Positions 25,214 to 34,302 of a stretch of 62,196 nucleotides of DNA are shown one piece after another (position 1 is the first letter of the stretch; each line of letters opens with the position of its first letter). The stretch spans positions 1-62,196 of the forward strand of contig JAFGBL010000311.1 in NCBI GenBank assembly GCA_016933115.1, in the 5' to 3' direction. This DNA is from Bacteroidales bacterium. GTDB lineage: Bacteria; Bacteroidota; Bacteroidia; Bacteroidales; JAADJA01. The translations under genes were made by a program, and so were the position numbers. The notes under the pieces are model-generated. The model ran no database searches. It saw only the letters and a list, made by a program, of their open reading frames with translations, and had not been told where the DNA came from.

Positions 25214-27460
25214 TTAGTTCAGGCCCGATTTATTTATCCGGCTTACTTTGTTTACGTCGGGTAATTTCTTGAGGTGGTGCATGAGAGCATCGAGGTTTTG
25301 AGCACTGTATACATACAGCCAAATACTGGCTTCAATCATGCCAGCATTTGATTCCAGATGAAAGGATTTGATATTTAACTGGAGTGATTCGGTAATGATT
25401 TTGACTATATCATTTATAAATCCTTTTTTATCGGTTCCATTTATCTTTAACCCGGTCAGAAACCCGATGGATTCTTTGTCATTCCATCTGGTACGGATGA
25501 TTTTGTTGCCGTATTTTGACATGGTTACCATAGCAATACGGCAATTGGTCCTGTGTATCTTTATGGCTTCATTAGGTTCGATAAATCCAATGATTTCATC
25601 TCCGGGAATGGGGTTACAACAGTCGGCAATTTCATAACTGATTTTTTGCACGTCCTGGTTGACCATCAGCGCGTCCGGGCTGTTTTTTATTTCTTTGATC
25701 ACCGCTTCGGTCAGGGTAGGTTGTTCCGATACCCTTGGGCGATTGAACGAACGACGGATTACCTTTGTAAACCAGCCTTCTTTTTCGGATTCAGCGCAAC
25801 AATCCTTGATCTCTTTTAAACCGATCAGGTTTTGGGCAATATCGTAATACAATTCGATGGGGCTGGCATAATTGTATTTTTGCTGCAGTTTGCTGATCGA
25901 TTTTCCATTGAGTACAGCGTTGATTTGGTCAAAATATTTCTGTAGCTTTTTCCTCCCCTCGTCAGCAAACTTTTTCTTCTCCTCCTTAATAGCATTTTTT
26001 ATTTGCGTTTTGGCCCTGGCAGTCACTACATAATTAAACCAATCTTCCCTGGGAATTTGTTTCTTCGAGGTGATGATTTCCACCTGGTCTCCACTTTTGA
26101 GTTTCTGGTTCAGGGGAGAAAGTTTATAATTGATCTTGGCCCCAATACAGGTATTTCCGATTTCAGAATGAATGGCATAAGCAAAGTCAAGGACAGTAGA
26201 GTTTACCGGCAAATTCCTCAATTCGCCTTGTGGTGTAAATACGTAAATTTCATCTGTGAACAGGAAACCCTGGAAATCGGTGATAAAATCGAGGGCGCTT
26301 GAATCACTGCTTTGGAGCATATCGCGGATGCGTTCCAGCCAATTGTTGATGTTGATTTCCGATAATCCCGGGCTGGTCGATTTGTAACGCCAATGGGCTG
26401 CAAATCCCTTTTCGGCAATTTCATCCATCCGTTTTGTCCTGATTTGCACTTCAACCCACTTGCCGTCCTTACTCATAACTGTAGTGTGCAGCGCTTCATA
26501 ACCATTTGCCTTTGGTATTGAAATCCAATCCCTGAGCCGGTCGATGTTGGGCCTGTAAAAATCGGTAATAATGGAATAAACCTTCCAGCAGTCAATTTTT
26601 TCCGTTTCAGGGGGTGTTTCAATAATGATCCGTATGGCGAACAAATCATAAATTTCCTCAATCGGAATTTCCTTTTTCTTCATCTTTTCCCAGATGGAAT
26701 GGATAGATTTATCGCGGGAGATGATTTCGAAGGAAAAATTTTGCATTTTTAATGCCTTTTTAATGGGGAAAGTAAATTTGGTGGTAAATCTTTTCCTTTC
26801 TTTTTCCGATTCAGCAAGTTTTTCGGATATTGTTTTATAAATTTCGGGTTCGGTGTATTTAAGGGTCAGATCCTCAAGTTCAGTCTTGATGCCGTAAAGC
26901 CCGAACCGGTGCGCAAGCGGTGCATAAAGGTAGGTTGTTTCCGAGGCTATTTTCAGTTGTTTATGGTGCGGCATCGAGTCCAGGGTGCGCATGTTGTGCA
27001 GGCGGTCGGCCAGTTTGATTAGGATAACCCTCACGTCATCCGATAGTGTGAGCAGCATTTTTTTGAAATTCTCAGCCTGAAGCGAAGTGGAGCTGTGATC
27101 GAAAATTTCCTTGATTTTGGTGAGTCCGTCTATGATTCGGGCTACTTTGGAGCCAAACAGTGTTTCAATATCCGCAAGGGTATATTCCGTATCTTCAACT
27201 ACATCGTGGAGTAAGGCACAAACAATGGACGTCCTTCCCAACCCGATTTCACCTGCAACAATGCGGGCTACTTCAAGCGGATGGTAAATATAGGGTTCAC
27301 CGCTACGGCGCCGCATTTCTTTATGAGCTTCAGCAGCCAAATTAAATGCCTTCCTCACAATTTTCTTATCCTCCGGTGAAGCCGGCCGCCAAACCCTGAG
27401 TAAACTCCGGTAGCGATTGATGATGCCCTTTTTTTCCTGTTCGGGATCTGGAATGAACAT
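25214..27460 (-). CDS. Bifunctional (p)ppGpp synthetase/hydrolase (Rsh, RelA/SpoT)
   Basis: This 748-residue long-form Rsh protein makes and degrades the alarmone (p)ppGpp. In order it has four domains. The HD hydrolase (about 45-200) has an intact YHPLEVARIV and LLHDVVEDT, so hydrolysis should be active. The synthetase (about 235-350) shows IPKANGYEALHTTV and VEVQIRT. The TGS domain (about 390-455) shows DEIYVFTPQGELRNLP. A C-terminal zinc-finger/ACT region includes the DCCNPIPGDEI and HRTNCRI cysteines. It is the first gene of rsh-fur-purA; the 181-base gap to fur and the operator there suggest that fur also has its own promoter. Confidence 0.96.
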   Translation of the reverse strand: MFIPDPEQEKKGIINRYRSLLRVWRPASPEDKKIVRKAFNLAAEAHKEMRRRSGEPYIYHPLEVARIVAGEIGLGRTSIVCALLHDVVEDTEYTLADIETLFGSKVARIIDGLTKIKEIFDHSSTSLQAENFKKMLLTLSDDVRVILIKLADRLHNMRTLDSMPHHKQLKIASETTYLYAPLAHRFGLYGIKTELEDLTLKYTEPEIYKTISEKLAESEKERKRFTTKFTFPIKKALKMQNFSFEIISRDKSIHSIWEKMKKKEIPIEEIYDLFAIRIIIETPPETEKIDCWKVYSIITDFYRPNIDRLRDWISIPKANGYEALHTTVMSKDGKWVEVQIRTKRMDEIAEKGFAAHWRYKSTSPGLSEININNWLERIRDMLQSSDSSALDFITDFQGFLFTDEIYVFTPQGELRNLPVNSTVLDFAYAIHSEIGNTCIGAKINYKLSPLNQKLKSGDQVEIITSKKQIPREDWFNYVVTARAKTQIKNAIKEEKKKFADEGRKKLQKYFDQINAVLNGKSISKLQQKYNYASPIELYYDIAQNLIGLKEIKDCCAESEKEGWFTKVIRRSFNRPRVSEQPTLTEAVIKEIKNSPDALMVNQDVQKISYEIADCCNPIPGDEIIGFIEPNEAIKIHRTNCRIAMVTMSKYGNKIIRTRWNDKESIGFLTGLKINGTDKKGFINDIVKIITESLQLNIKSFHLESNAGMIEASIWLYVYSAQNLDALMHHLKKLPDVNKVSRINKSGLN

Positions 27461-27610
27461 TTCTTACCTCTCTTAACCTCTTTGAATTTTTATTACGACA
27501 AAGTTAAATTAAAAACATGAACTATTCAATCAACGCTAATAACAATAAAATTATTCGGGAATTAACAAATATTCAATATGTGCACTCGTTACCTTATAAC
27601 AAATAATTTG

Positions 27611-27618
27611 TATTTTTG
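27611..27618 (+). promoter_or_regulatory. -7 promoter element before the type B T9SS gene
   Basis: TATTTTTG matches TAnnTTTG exactly and lies 33 bases before the start codon. The expected TTTG about 20 bases upstream is not clear, so only half of the promoter is supported. Confidence 0.4.
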
Positions 27619-27651
27619 GTTAGTCAAATAATTTAGTTTCAAACGGAGAGA

Positions 27652-30228
27652 ATGCAGAAAGTATTATTTATTTTCTTATTTGGATTTTTGTCCCATCATT
27701 TACTTTTTGCCACACATGAAAGGGCTGGAGAGATTACATACAAGCATATTTCCGGGCTCACTTATGAAATTACCTTAATCACTTATACTTACTCACCCAG
27801 TCCGGCCGACCGGCCTGAACTTGAAATTATGTGGGGTGATGGAACATCAACGGTATTGCCACGGGCCGGTTATATTGACCTTACAGCGGTTATTCGCAGG
27901 AATATATACATCGGACAACACACTTATGCCGGAAATGGAATTTTTAAAATTTCGTTGGAGGATCCTAACCGGAATTATGGCATTGTAAATATTCCAAATT
28001 CTGTAAACATACCGTTTTACATTGAAAGCGAACTCGTGATCAATCCTTTCCTCGGAAGTAATAATTCAGTTGTTCTGTTAAATCCGCCTTTGGATTATGG
28101 CTGTGTCGACAGGCTTTATATCCACAATCCGGGAGCTTATGACGAGGATGGGGATAGCCTGTCATATAAATTGACGGTGTGTAAAGGTTCAGGGGGACTT
28201 CCGATTCCGGGTTATACCTTGCCTGAGGCTTCCAATGTTTTTACAATTGATGTTTTTAATGGCGACTTGATATGGGATAAGCCTGTTTTGCAAGGTGAAT
28301 ACAATGTTGCTTTCATCATTGAAGAATGGAGACTGGGACAAAGGATTGGGTACGTTACCCGCGATTTGCAGATACAAATTGGTGCCTGCGATAACTACCC
28401 GCCCGAAATAGTTACTATAGATGATACTTGTGTTGAAGCCGGTGATTACCTGAAATTTGAAGTTACCGCGGAAGACCCTGATGGAGACAAAGTCTATTTA
28501 TCAGCCACCGGAAGTCCATTTTTACAAATTCAATCACCGGCTGTTTTAGACCCGGAGGTAGCCATTGGATATGGAAGCGCAACGGCATTGTTCGAGTGGG
28601 AAACAAATTGTTCGCACATTAAAAAAAATCCGCACCCGGTATTTTTCAAAGCCCGGGATAGTGTAAATACAATTAGCCTAACGAGCTATAAAACTGTGAA
28701 TATAACTGTTGTGGGACCCGCTCCACAATTCCCCCAAGCAGTGCCTTTGGGAAATTCAATTACCCTGAGTTGGTTAAAAACAGAATGTGAAAATGCTGTT
28801 GGGTACCGGATTTACCGGAATGTCGGCTATTATGGATTTGTTCCGGATCACTGCGAAACAGGCGTGCCGGCTTACACCGGTTATCAGTTGATAGCGGAGA
28901 CGGATAATATTCAGGATACGGTTTTTATAGACAATAACAATGGCAATGGGTTGATCCATGGTATCCAATATTGTTATATGATTACAGCCATTTTCCCTGA
29001 TGGGGCCGAAAGCTATGCTTCTGTGGAAACCTGTGCTACTTTGAGAAAAGATCTACCTATCATAACCAATGTAGATGTTTTGAGTACCGACCTGTCAAAT
29101 GGTTCAATTAAGGTTGTCTGGTCAAAACCTACCGAGCTGGATTATTCTCAAACGCCGGGACCTTTTGAATACCAGTTATTCAGAAGAAGCAATGAACCAC
29201 AAAGCAATTTTAGCCTTATTGCCATTTTTTCAAGCCTGGATGATACGGTCTTTACGGATAACCAGTTGAATACACTGGATTTTCAATACCGATACCGCAT
29301 TGACTTCTATAACAGGGAAACCGGTAACGAATTTTTAATCGGTTCAACGGTCGTTGCCCCATCCATATTCTTAACCATCAACGAAACTGATAAATCTCTT
29401 TTATTAAACTGGAACAATGATGTACCCTGGATAAACGACACATTCGCAATATTCAGGTTCGAGCCTGAATTACAGGATTTTGATTCCATCGGTTATTCCA
29501 TAATTCCGGAATATATGGATACCGGCCTGGTTAACGGACAACAATATTGTTATAAAATCAAGACCATTGGCCGTTATTCCTCGCCAGGATTGATCGATCC
29601 TATCATTAATTTCTCCCAGGAGAATTGCGGCGTTCCGGTCGACAATATCCCACCTTGTGCTCCTTTTCTTTCACTGCAAACGAATTGCGAGGTACTGAAC
29701 AACGAATTATCGTGGATTTATCCGGATAGCTGTACGATGGAAGAATTGACCTATAATGTTTTCTATGCAGAAAGTACATCGTCAGACTATAACCTCATTG
29801 GCACAACCGCTGATACATATTATTTGTTTGAAACATCACCACCTTCGGTAGTCGGTTGTTTTACAGTAACTGCACTTGATTCGTTGGTTAACCAAAGTGT
29901 TTACAGCAATGTTGTTTGTGTTGATATCAACGAATGCGGACGGATTTGGTTCCCCTATGTTTTTACTCCTAACGGCGACAACAAAAATGATTTTTTCCGC
30001 GCAGATTCGGTCAATTCGATTCAGAAACTCACCCTAAAGATATTTAACCGCTGGGGTGGAATTGTTTATGAAACTTCTGATCCGCAATTCAAATGGGACG
30101 GCCGTGACCAGAAAAACAACAGGGATTGCAGCCCGGGAGTTTACTTTTTTGAAGGGATTGTTTCGGAATATACGCTTGGTGGCCCGGTTGAAAGACAGGT
30201 CAAGGGTTCCATAACACTGTTAAGATAA
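27652..30228 (+). CDS. Large secreted protein with T9SS type B (CHU_C/gliding-motility-associated) C-terminal domain
   Basis: This 858-residue surface protein has a signal peptide (1-20, LLFATHERAGEI) and an N-terminal beta-rich module found at the start of many Bacteroidota surface proteins (ERAGEITY, IMWGDGT). Cadherin/PKD-like and several fibronectin type III-like modules occupy about 250-760; repeated 'YRIYR', 'GIQYCYMI' and 'GQQYCYKI' strands mark the FN3 units. The last ~90 residues (FPYVFTPNGDNKNDFF ... IFNRWGGIVYET ... WDGRDQKN ... GVYFF) are the type B sorting domain. This domain sends proteins through the type IX system without the usual cleavage and anchoring of type A. It probably acts as an adhesin or surface scaffold; no enzyme domain is visible. 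Confidence 0.88.
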   Translation: MQKVLFIFLFGFLSHHLLFATHERAGEITYKHISGLTYEITLITYTYSPSPADRPELEIMWGDGTSTVLPRAGYIDLTAVIRRNIYIGQHTYAGNGIFKISLEDPNRNYGIVNIPNSVNIPFYIESELVINPFLGSNNSVVLLNPPLDYGCVDRLYIHNPGAYDEDGDSLSYKLTVCKGSGGLPIPGYTLPEASNVFTIDVFNGDLIWDKPVLQGEYNVAFIIEEWRLGQRIGYVTRDLQIQIGACDNYPPEIVTIDDTCVEAGDYLKFEVTAEDPDGDKVYLSATGSPFLQIQSPAVLDPEVAIGYGSATALFEWETNCSHIKKNPHPVFFKARDSVNTISLTSYKTVNITVVGPAPQFPQAVPLGNSITLSWLKTECENAVGYRIYRNVGYYGFVPDHCETGVPAYTGYQLIAETDNIQDTVFIDNNNGNGLIHGIQYCYMITAIFPDGAESYASVETCATLRKDLPIITNVDVLSTDLSNGSIKVVWSKPTELDYSQTPGPFEYQLFRRSNEPQSNFSLIAIFSSLDDTVFTDNQLNTLDFQYRYRIDFYNRETGNEFLIGSTVVAPSIFLTINETDKSLLLNWNNDVPWINDTFAIFRFEPELQDFDSIGYSIIPEYMDTGLVNGQQYCYKIKTIGRYSSPGLIDPIINFSQENCGVPVDNIPPCAPFLSLQTNCEVLNNELSWIYPDSCTMEELTYNVFYAESTSSDYNLIGTTADTYYLFETSPPSVVGCFTVTALDSLVNQSVYSNVVCVDINECGRIWFPYVFTPNGDNKNDFFRADSVNSIQKLTLKIFNRWGGIVYETSDPQFKWDGRDQKNNRDCSPGVYFFEGIVSEYTLGGPVERQVKGSITLLR

Positions 30229-30230
30229 AA

Positions 30231-30261
30231 AAAGAGGCTGCCTTGATGAGGACAGCCTCTA
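30231..30261 (-). terminator. Intrinsic terminator of the gap operon
   Basis: Read on the minus strand, AGAGGCTG pairs with CAGCCTCT around a ~12-base loop and is followed by TTTTTTT. It lies just beyond the gapA stop codon. The plus-strand gene ends at 30228, right at the T-run side, so it does not use this terminator. Confidence 0.8.
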
Positions 30262-30281
30262 ATAAATTCAGGAAAAAATAT

Positions 30282-31283
30282 TTATTTGAAATTCTTCAGC
30301 AATTCTATCAGGTCAACAACCCGGTTCGAGTAACCCCATTCATTATCATACCAGTTCAGGGTTTTAATTATTCTTTTACCCAAAATCCTTGTAAATTCAG
30401 GATCATAAATGGAGGAATAAGAATTACCGACAATATCTGATGAGACCAGTTTATCTTCTGAGTAAAGAAGTACATTCTTCAGTCTTTCCGTTTTGGATGC
30501 CATTTTCACTGCTGCATGCACATCTTCAACAGTAACATCGTTTTCCACCTCAACTACCAGGTCAACGATTGAACCATCCGGAACGGGAACACGACAAGCC
30601 ATTCCGTCTAGTTTGCCTTTCAGTGCGGGAATTACTTTCCCAACAGCTTTGGCAGCGCCAGTTGTTGTAGGGATAATGTTTTCTGCAGCAGCCCTTCCAC
30701 GTCGCCAGTCTTTGTGCGGTACATCGGCCAGCCGCTGGTCATTTGTATAGGCATGGGTAGTAGTCATCAATCCTTCCACGATGCCAAAGTTATCATTGAG
30801 AACCTTTGCCATCGGAGCAAGGCAGTTGGTCGTACAACTTGCATTGGAAATGATGCGGTGTTCAGGTTTTAATCCTTCTTCATTTACACCCAAAACGACA
30901 GTATAATCGATCTCATCTTTCGATGGTACGGTAAGGATCACCCTTTTTGCCCCTGCATTCAAATGAGGCATAAGCGATTCCCTGGTCCTGAAAATTCCTG
31001 TTGCCTCAACAACCACATCAATTTCAAGTTCCTTCCAGGGTAATTGCGTAGGATCCTTAATGGTAAGCATTTTTACTTCTTCATTGTGCGTGATCATTTT
31101 GTCACCTTCAATCCGGATATCCTGGCCAAAGCCCTTCATAATAGTGTCGTATTTCAGCAGGTATGCCAGGACTTCATTATCAAACAAGTCGTTGATAGCG
31201 ATGACATCAATATCCTTTTTGCTATTTAAAATACGGAAGACCGAACGTCCGATCCTGCCGAATCCATTGATTGCTACTTTCAT
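30282..31283 (-). CDS. gapA: Glyceraldehyde-3-phosphate dehydrogenase, type I
   Basis: GapA converts glyceraldehyde-3-phosphate, NAD+ and phosphate to 1,3-bisphosphoglycerate. The 333-residue protein is canonical. It has the NAD-binding NGFGRIGR start, the catalytic SNASCTTNCLAP motif (Cys near residue 151), the catalytic His in TTTHAYTNDQ, the phosphate-site Arg in CRVPVPDGS and the WYDNEWGYSNR motif at the C-terminus. It is the second gene of a two-gene operon; its start overlaps the end of a divergent GAPDH paralog by four bases. A terminator follows directly. Confidence 0.97.
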   Translation of the reverse strand: MKVAINGFGRIGRSVFRILNSKKDIDVIAINDLFDNEVLAYLLKYDTIMKGFGQDIRIEGDKMITHNEEVKMLTIKDPTQLPWKELEIDVVVEATGIFRTRESLMPHLNAGAKRVILTVPSKDEIDYTVVLGVNEEGLKPEHRIISNASCTTNCLAPMAKVLNDNFGIVEGLMTTTHAYTNDQRLADVPHKDWRRGRAAAENIIPTTTGAAKAVGKVIPALKGKLDGMACRVPVPDGSIVDLVVEVENDVTVEDVHAAVKMASKTERLKNVLLYSEDKLVSSDIVGNSYSSIYDPEFTRILGKRIIKTLNWYDNEWGYSNRVVDLIELLKNFK

Positions 31284-32293
31284 TTTGCACCTCCTTTCTT
31301 GTCAATTTTATCATAGGCCAATATCAGTTCTTTTATCCGCGCGGCCATGGCATATGCACTATGGTACCAGATAAGTGTTTTAACCATTCTCCCCGGAGAG
31401 ACCATGGTTGCTTTGGAGTCATATATCAGTGAATGTGAATTGTCAATCACATCAGTCGATACAATAGGATCGCTTTCAACCTGGATAATATGCGGAAACT
31501 CTTTTTCTGCTTTCAACATAGCTTTATTCAGGTCATCAACAGATACTTTCTTTTTTAAAACAGAGGTAAGATCGAGCAATGACCCATTGGGGACCGGAAC
31601 ATTCATAGCAGTTCCTTCAACTTTACCGGCCAGTTCAGGCATAATATTTTCAATCCAGCGAGGAACAATGGTATCGAAAGGAATGATATTTTCGGCAGCC
31701 GAACGGCTTCGTCTGAAATCGGTTCCGGCCTTATCTCTCAACGGTTGGTCGGAAGTATAGGAATGAACCGTGGTAAGCATTGCGTAATCAAGCCCGAATT
31801 TTTCAGCGATAATTTTCAGCATCAACGACGCTGCATTTGTCGTAGCCGATCCGGCGGAAACCAGTTTGTCAGATGATTTGATGGTATGGTCATTTACACC
31901 TTGAATCACCACCCTGTCGATATTGTTGAGCGGAAGAGAGGTCAGCATAACCCTGTTTGCACCGGCATCCAGGTGTTTCTGCATATCTTCACGGGTTCTG
32001 TAAATCCATGTTCCATCCACAACAACGTCAACATCAAACATGTCCCAAGGAATTTTACCGGGTTCGCCGCCACTGATTAACCTGGCTTTTCCATTGGAAG
32101 AGGCAAGGAAATTGCCCTCCAGTTTGGCTTTAAATTTTCCTTTTGTTTCTGCACTGATCAAATAGGTCAATATTTCCGGGCGGCCCAGGTCTGAAATCAC
32201 TACAATCTCCACCCGGTCGTCATCCAGACACATTCGATAAATGTGCCTTGGAATTTCTCCAAATCCTTTAAGTCCAATTCTAATTTTACTCAT
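31280..32293 (-). CDS. GAPDH-like paralog lacking the catalytic cysteine (probable pseudoenzyme)
   Basis: This 337-residue protein keeps the GAPDH fold along its whole length but has lost the chemistry. The catalytic SCTTN motif is SATTN here: Ala150, codon 31844-31846, replaces the nucleophilic Cys. The NAD-binding GFGRIGR is GFGEIPR. The phosphate-binding Arg of CRVPVP is Asn (MNVPVP). The C-terminal WYDNEWGYSNR is WYHSAYAMAAR. The His in TTVHSYT, the RSRSAAENIIP segment and the overall length (no stops or gaps) are retained, so the gene is under selection rather than decaying. It is first in an operon with true gapA, overlapping it by four bases. A regulatory or hetero-oligomer partner, or a new activity, are the possibilities. 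Confidence 0.9.
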   Translation of the reverse strand: MSKIRIGLKGFGEIPRHIYRMCLDDDRVEIVVISDLGRPEILTYLISAETKGKFKAKLEGNFLASSNGKARLISGGEPGKIPWDMFDVDVVVDGTWIYRTREDMQKHLDAGANRVMLTSLPLNNIDRVVIQGVNDHTIKSSDKLVSAGSATTNAASLMLKIIAEKFGLDYAMLTTVHSYTSDQPLRDKAGTDFRRSRSAAENIIPFDTIVPRWIENIMPELAGKVEGTAMNVPVPNGSLLDLTSVLKKKVSVDDLNKAMLKAEKEFPHIIQVESDPIVSTDVIDNSHSLIYDSKATMVSPGRMVKTLIWYHSAYAMAARIKELILAYDKIDKKGGAK

Positions 32294-32395
32294 AAATTTT
32301 ATATTTAAGTCCGTTAATAATTTCTTAGGTATTTTCTATTCCGAAATTACAAATATTATTTGAATCGAATTTAGATACCAACGAAATTCGGGGTG

Positions 32396-32423
32396 CAAAA
32401 GTATGAATAGTTAACAATACCAA
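32396..32423 (-). promoter_or_regulatory. Bacteroidota-type promoter of the GAPDH operon
   Basis: On the minus strand a TTG (32423-32421), a 17-base spacer and a perfect TAnnTTTG (TACTTTTG, 32403-32396) are visible. This gives a leader of about 95 bases before the paralog gene, so both GAPDH genes would share one transcript. Confidence 0.55.
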
Positions 32424-32444
32424 TATTAATGAAATATTAATATT

Positions 32445-34205
32445 TTATTTGATCACAATAAATTTAACAGGAGCAACGGGTGAATGATCAAATTTCAGGA
32501 AATAGGTTCCGTTTTCGAGATCAAACAAATGAATTTTATTGCCGGTTAATGTGCTTTTCTGAACCGGAAAACCTTCTACATTAAAAATGGTATAAGGTTG
32601 ATTTTCATCATTTCTCTTATTCGTTATTAAGGTGATTTGATTCTGCGCCGGATTTGGAAAGACTATTAAATCATCGGATTGCTCATACTCATCTGATCCC
32701 GTTGTAACGTATGCAAAACTCTGTTCTGCTGCAAAAGCTGATCCCTGGTATGTATGATCAATGGTTTGCACACTCCAGTAATAGGTCGTCCCTTCAATCA
32801 ATCCTTCAATTTTCCAGAAATTGGATGTACCAGTGTTTCCCGGAGCAACTATCTTTCTCCATCCATTTTCATTGATCGCCATGGCACTGAATATGTCATC
32901 GGCCAGAGGAGATGTCCCGACCCGGATATTGTAAGTCAGTGCATTTTGCGGGGTTTGGGCATCCGAAGCTTTATCCCACGATAGCAGGGCAATGTCGTTC
33001 AAAAAATCCACCTGCAGGTTTCCCGGTGTTTCGGGTTGAATATTCGGGAGGCTCAAATCATTGCGGTAAATTTTAGCAAAGCCGTTCCCGTTGTAGTTAC
33101 CTCCTGTCAGGACAAGGTCAAGATCGCTATCTCCGTCAAAATCAGCCCATGCAACATGGCTGTATTCCGCATCGGCAAGACCCGCATTGATATCTTCAAA
33201 ATCATCCTCTCCTTTATTTTCATAAATAGCCGTCAACAACACTCCGCAACCTGAACATTTTCCGGTCAGGGCAACGTCGAGGTCGCCGTCATTATCAAAA
33301 TCGCCCCAGGTAGCATTTCCGACAGCTACCGGAAACAGATTGGTGTTGATGTTGACATAATTGCCATTTCCATCATTGCGGAACATATATACTTCTGGTT
33401 CAACATAGTCATTGAATCCCAGTGACAGGATATCCAAATCGCCGTCATTGTCATAATCTCCCCACTCAATTGATCCTCCGCTCAATCCTACAACAGGCAA
33501 TTCTTCCCCGTCGAAACTACCTCCATTGTTTGTGTAGAGAAAAGTTTTCATTCCTCCTCCGGTGTCGCCGGTAAGCAAAATATCGAGGTCTCCGTCACGG
33601 TCGGGGTCACCCCAGTATGAAGATGTACTGCTCAGCATGGCGATTGTATTCCCTGTTTCAACAAACTGGTCATTACCATCATTCCGGTAAATAGCTCCAT
33701 TCCAATTTCCGGAAAGAAAAACATCCAGGTCGCCATCGTTGTCATAATCTCCCCAGGTTCCGTTGCTGTATGATCCGGCAAAATAAAATCCCGGATCAAC
33801 GGAAACAAATGCACCACTTTCATTCTTGTAGATAAAAGTCTTTTCTTCAAGATTATTCCCAACCAGCAGAATATCCAGGTCATTATCATTGTCATAATCG
33901 CCCCATTTGACCGACCCTTTTTCCATTCCTGCAAGCTGATCACCCGTTTCATTAAAGGTACCGTTGTCGTTGCGGTATATTTTCGTTCTGTAGGATCCGG
34001 GAGCCATTGAACCCATGACAACCAGGTCGAAATCCTGGTCGTTATCAAAATCGCCCCAATCAGCAGAAGAGTATGTAACTCCGGTTAAACCCGCATTGAT
34101 ATCAACAAAAGACTGGGCAACAGATTTATTGGAAAAGTAAATGGTAGCTATTAAAAATACTACCAAACCAGGCTTAAAAAAAGAGAGTTTTAATTTGTCA
34201 TTCAT
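32445..34205 (-). CDS. Secreted FG-GAP/VCBS-repeat protein with FN3 domain and T9SS type A sorting domain
   Basis: This is a 586-residue surface protein. After a signal peptide (about 1-31, FSNKSVAQ) come seven repeats of about 50 residues, each centred on a calcium-binding DxDxDGDxD-like loop of the type WGDYDNDGDLDILL. They should form an integrin-like beta-propeller. A fibronectin type III-like module follows (about 395-500: NLQVDFLNDIALLSWDKA, GTTYYWSVQTID). The C-terminal ~75 residues (VFPNPAQNQITL ... ENGTYFLKFD) are a T9SS sorting domain. Such proteins usually bind partners or polysaccharide at the cell surface; the target here is unknown. Confidence 0.9.
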   Translation of the reverse strand: MNDKLKLSFFKPGLVVFLIATIYFSNKSVAQSFVDINAGLTGVTYSSADWGDFDNDQDFDLVVMGSMAPGSYRTKIYRNDNGTFNETGDQLAGMEKGSVKWGDYDNDNDLDILLVGNNLEEKTFIYKNESGAFVSVDPGFYFAGSYSNGTWGDYDNDGDLDVFLSGNWNGAIYRNDGNDQFVETGNTIAMLSSTSSYWGDPDRDGDLDILLTGDTGGGMKTFLYTNNGGSFDGEELPVVGLSGGSIEWGDYDNDGDLDILSLGFNDYVEPEVYMFRNDGNGNYVNINTNLFPVAVGNATWGDFDNDGDLDVALTGKCSGCGVLLTAIYENKGEDDFEDINAGLADAEYSHVAWADFDGDSDLDLVLTGGNYNGNGFAKIYRNDLSLPNIQPETPGNLQVDFLNDIALLSWDKASDAQTPQNALTYNIRVGTSPLADDIFSAMAINENGWRKIVAPGNTGTSNFWKIEGLIEGTTYYWSVQTIDHTYQGSAFAAEQSFAYVTTGSDEYEQSDDLIVFPNPAQNQITLITNKRNDENQPYTIFNVEGFPVQKSTLTGNKIHLFDLENGTYFLKFDHSPVAPVKFIVIK

Positions 34206-34302
34206 TGTTGATCATTTTATTTCACTCACAAAAATAGGTGAAATTGCGATGGCAAATCAGCCAATAGGGCCTCATCCCTGCCCGAAAGTTGTTAAAAAAT
34301 TG

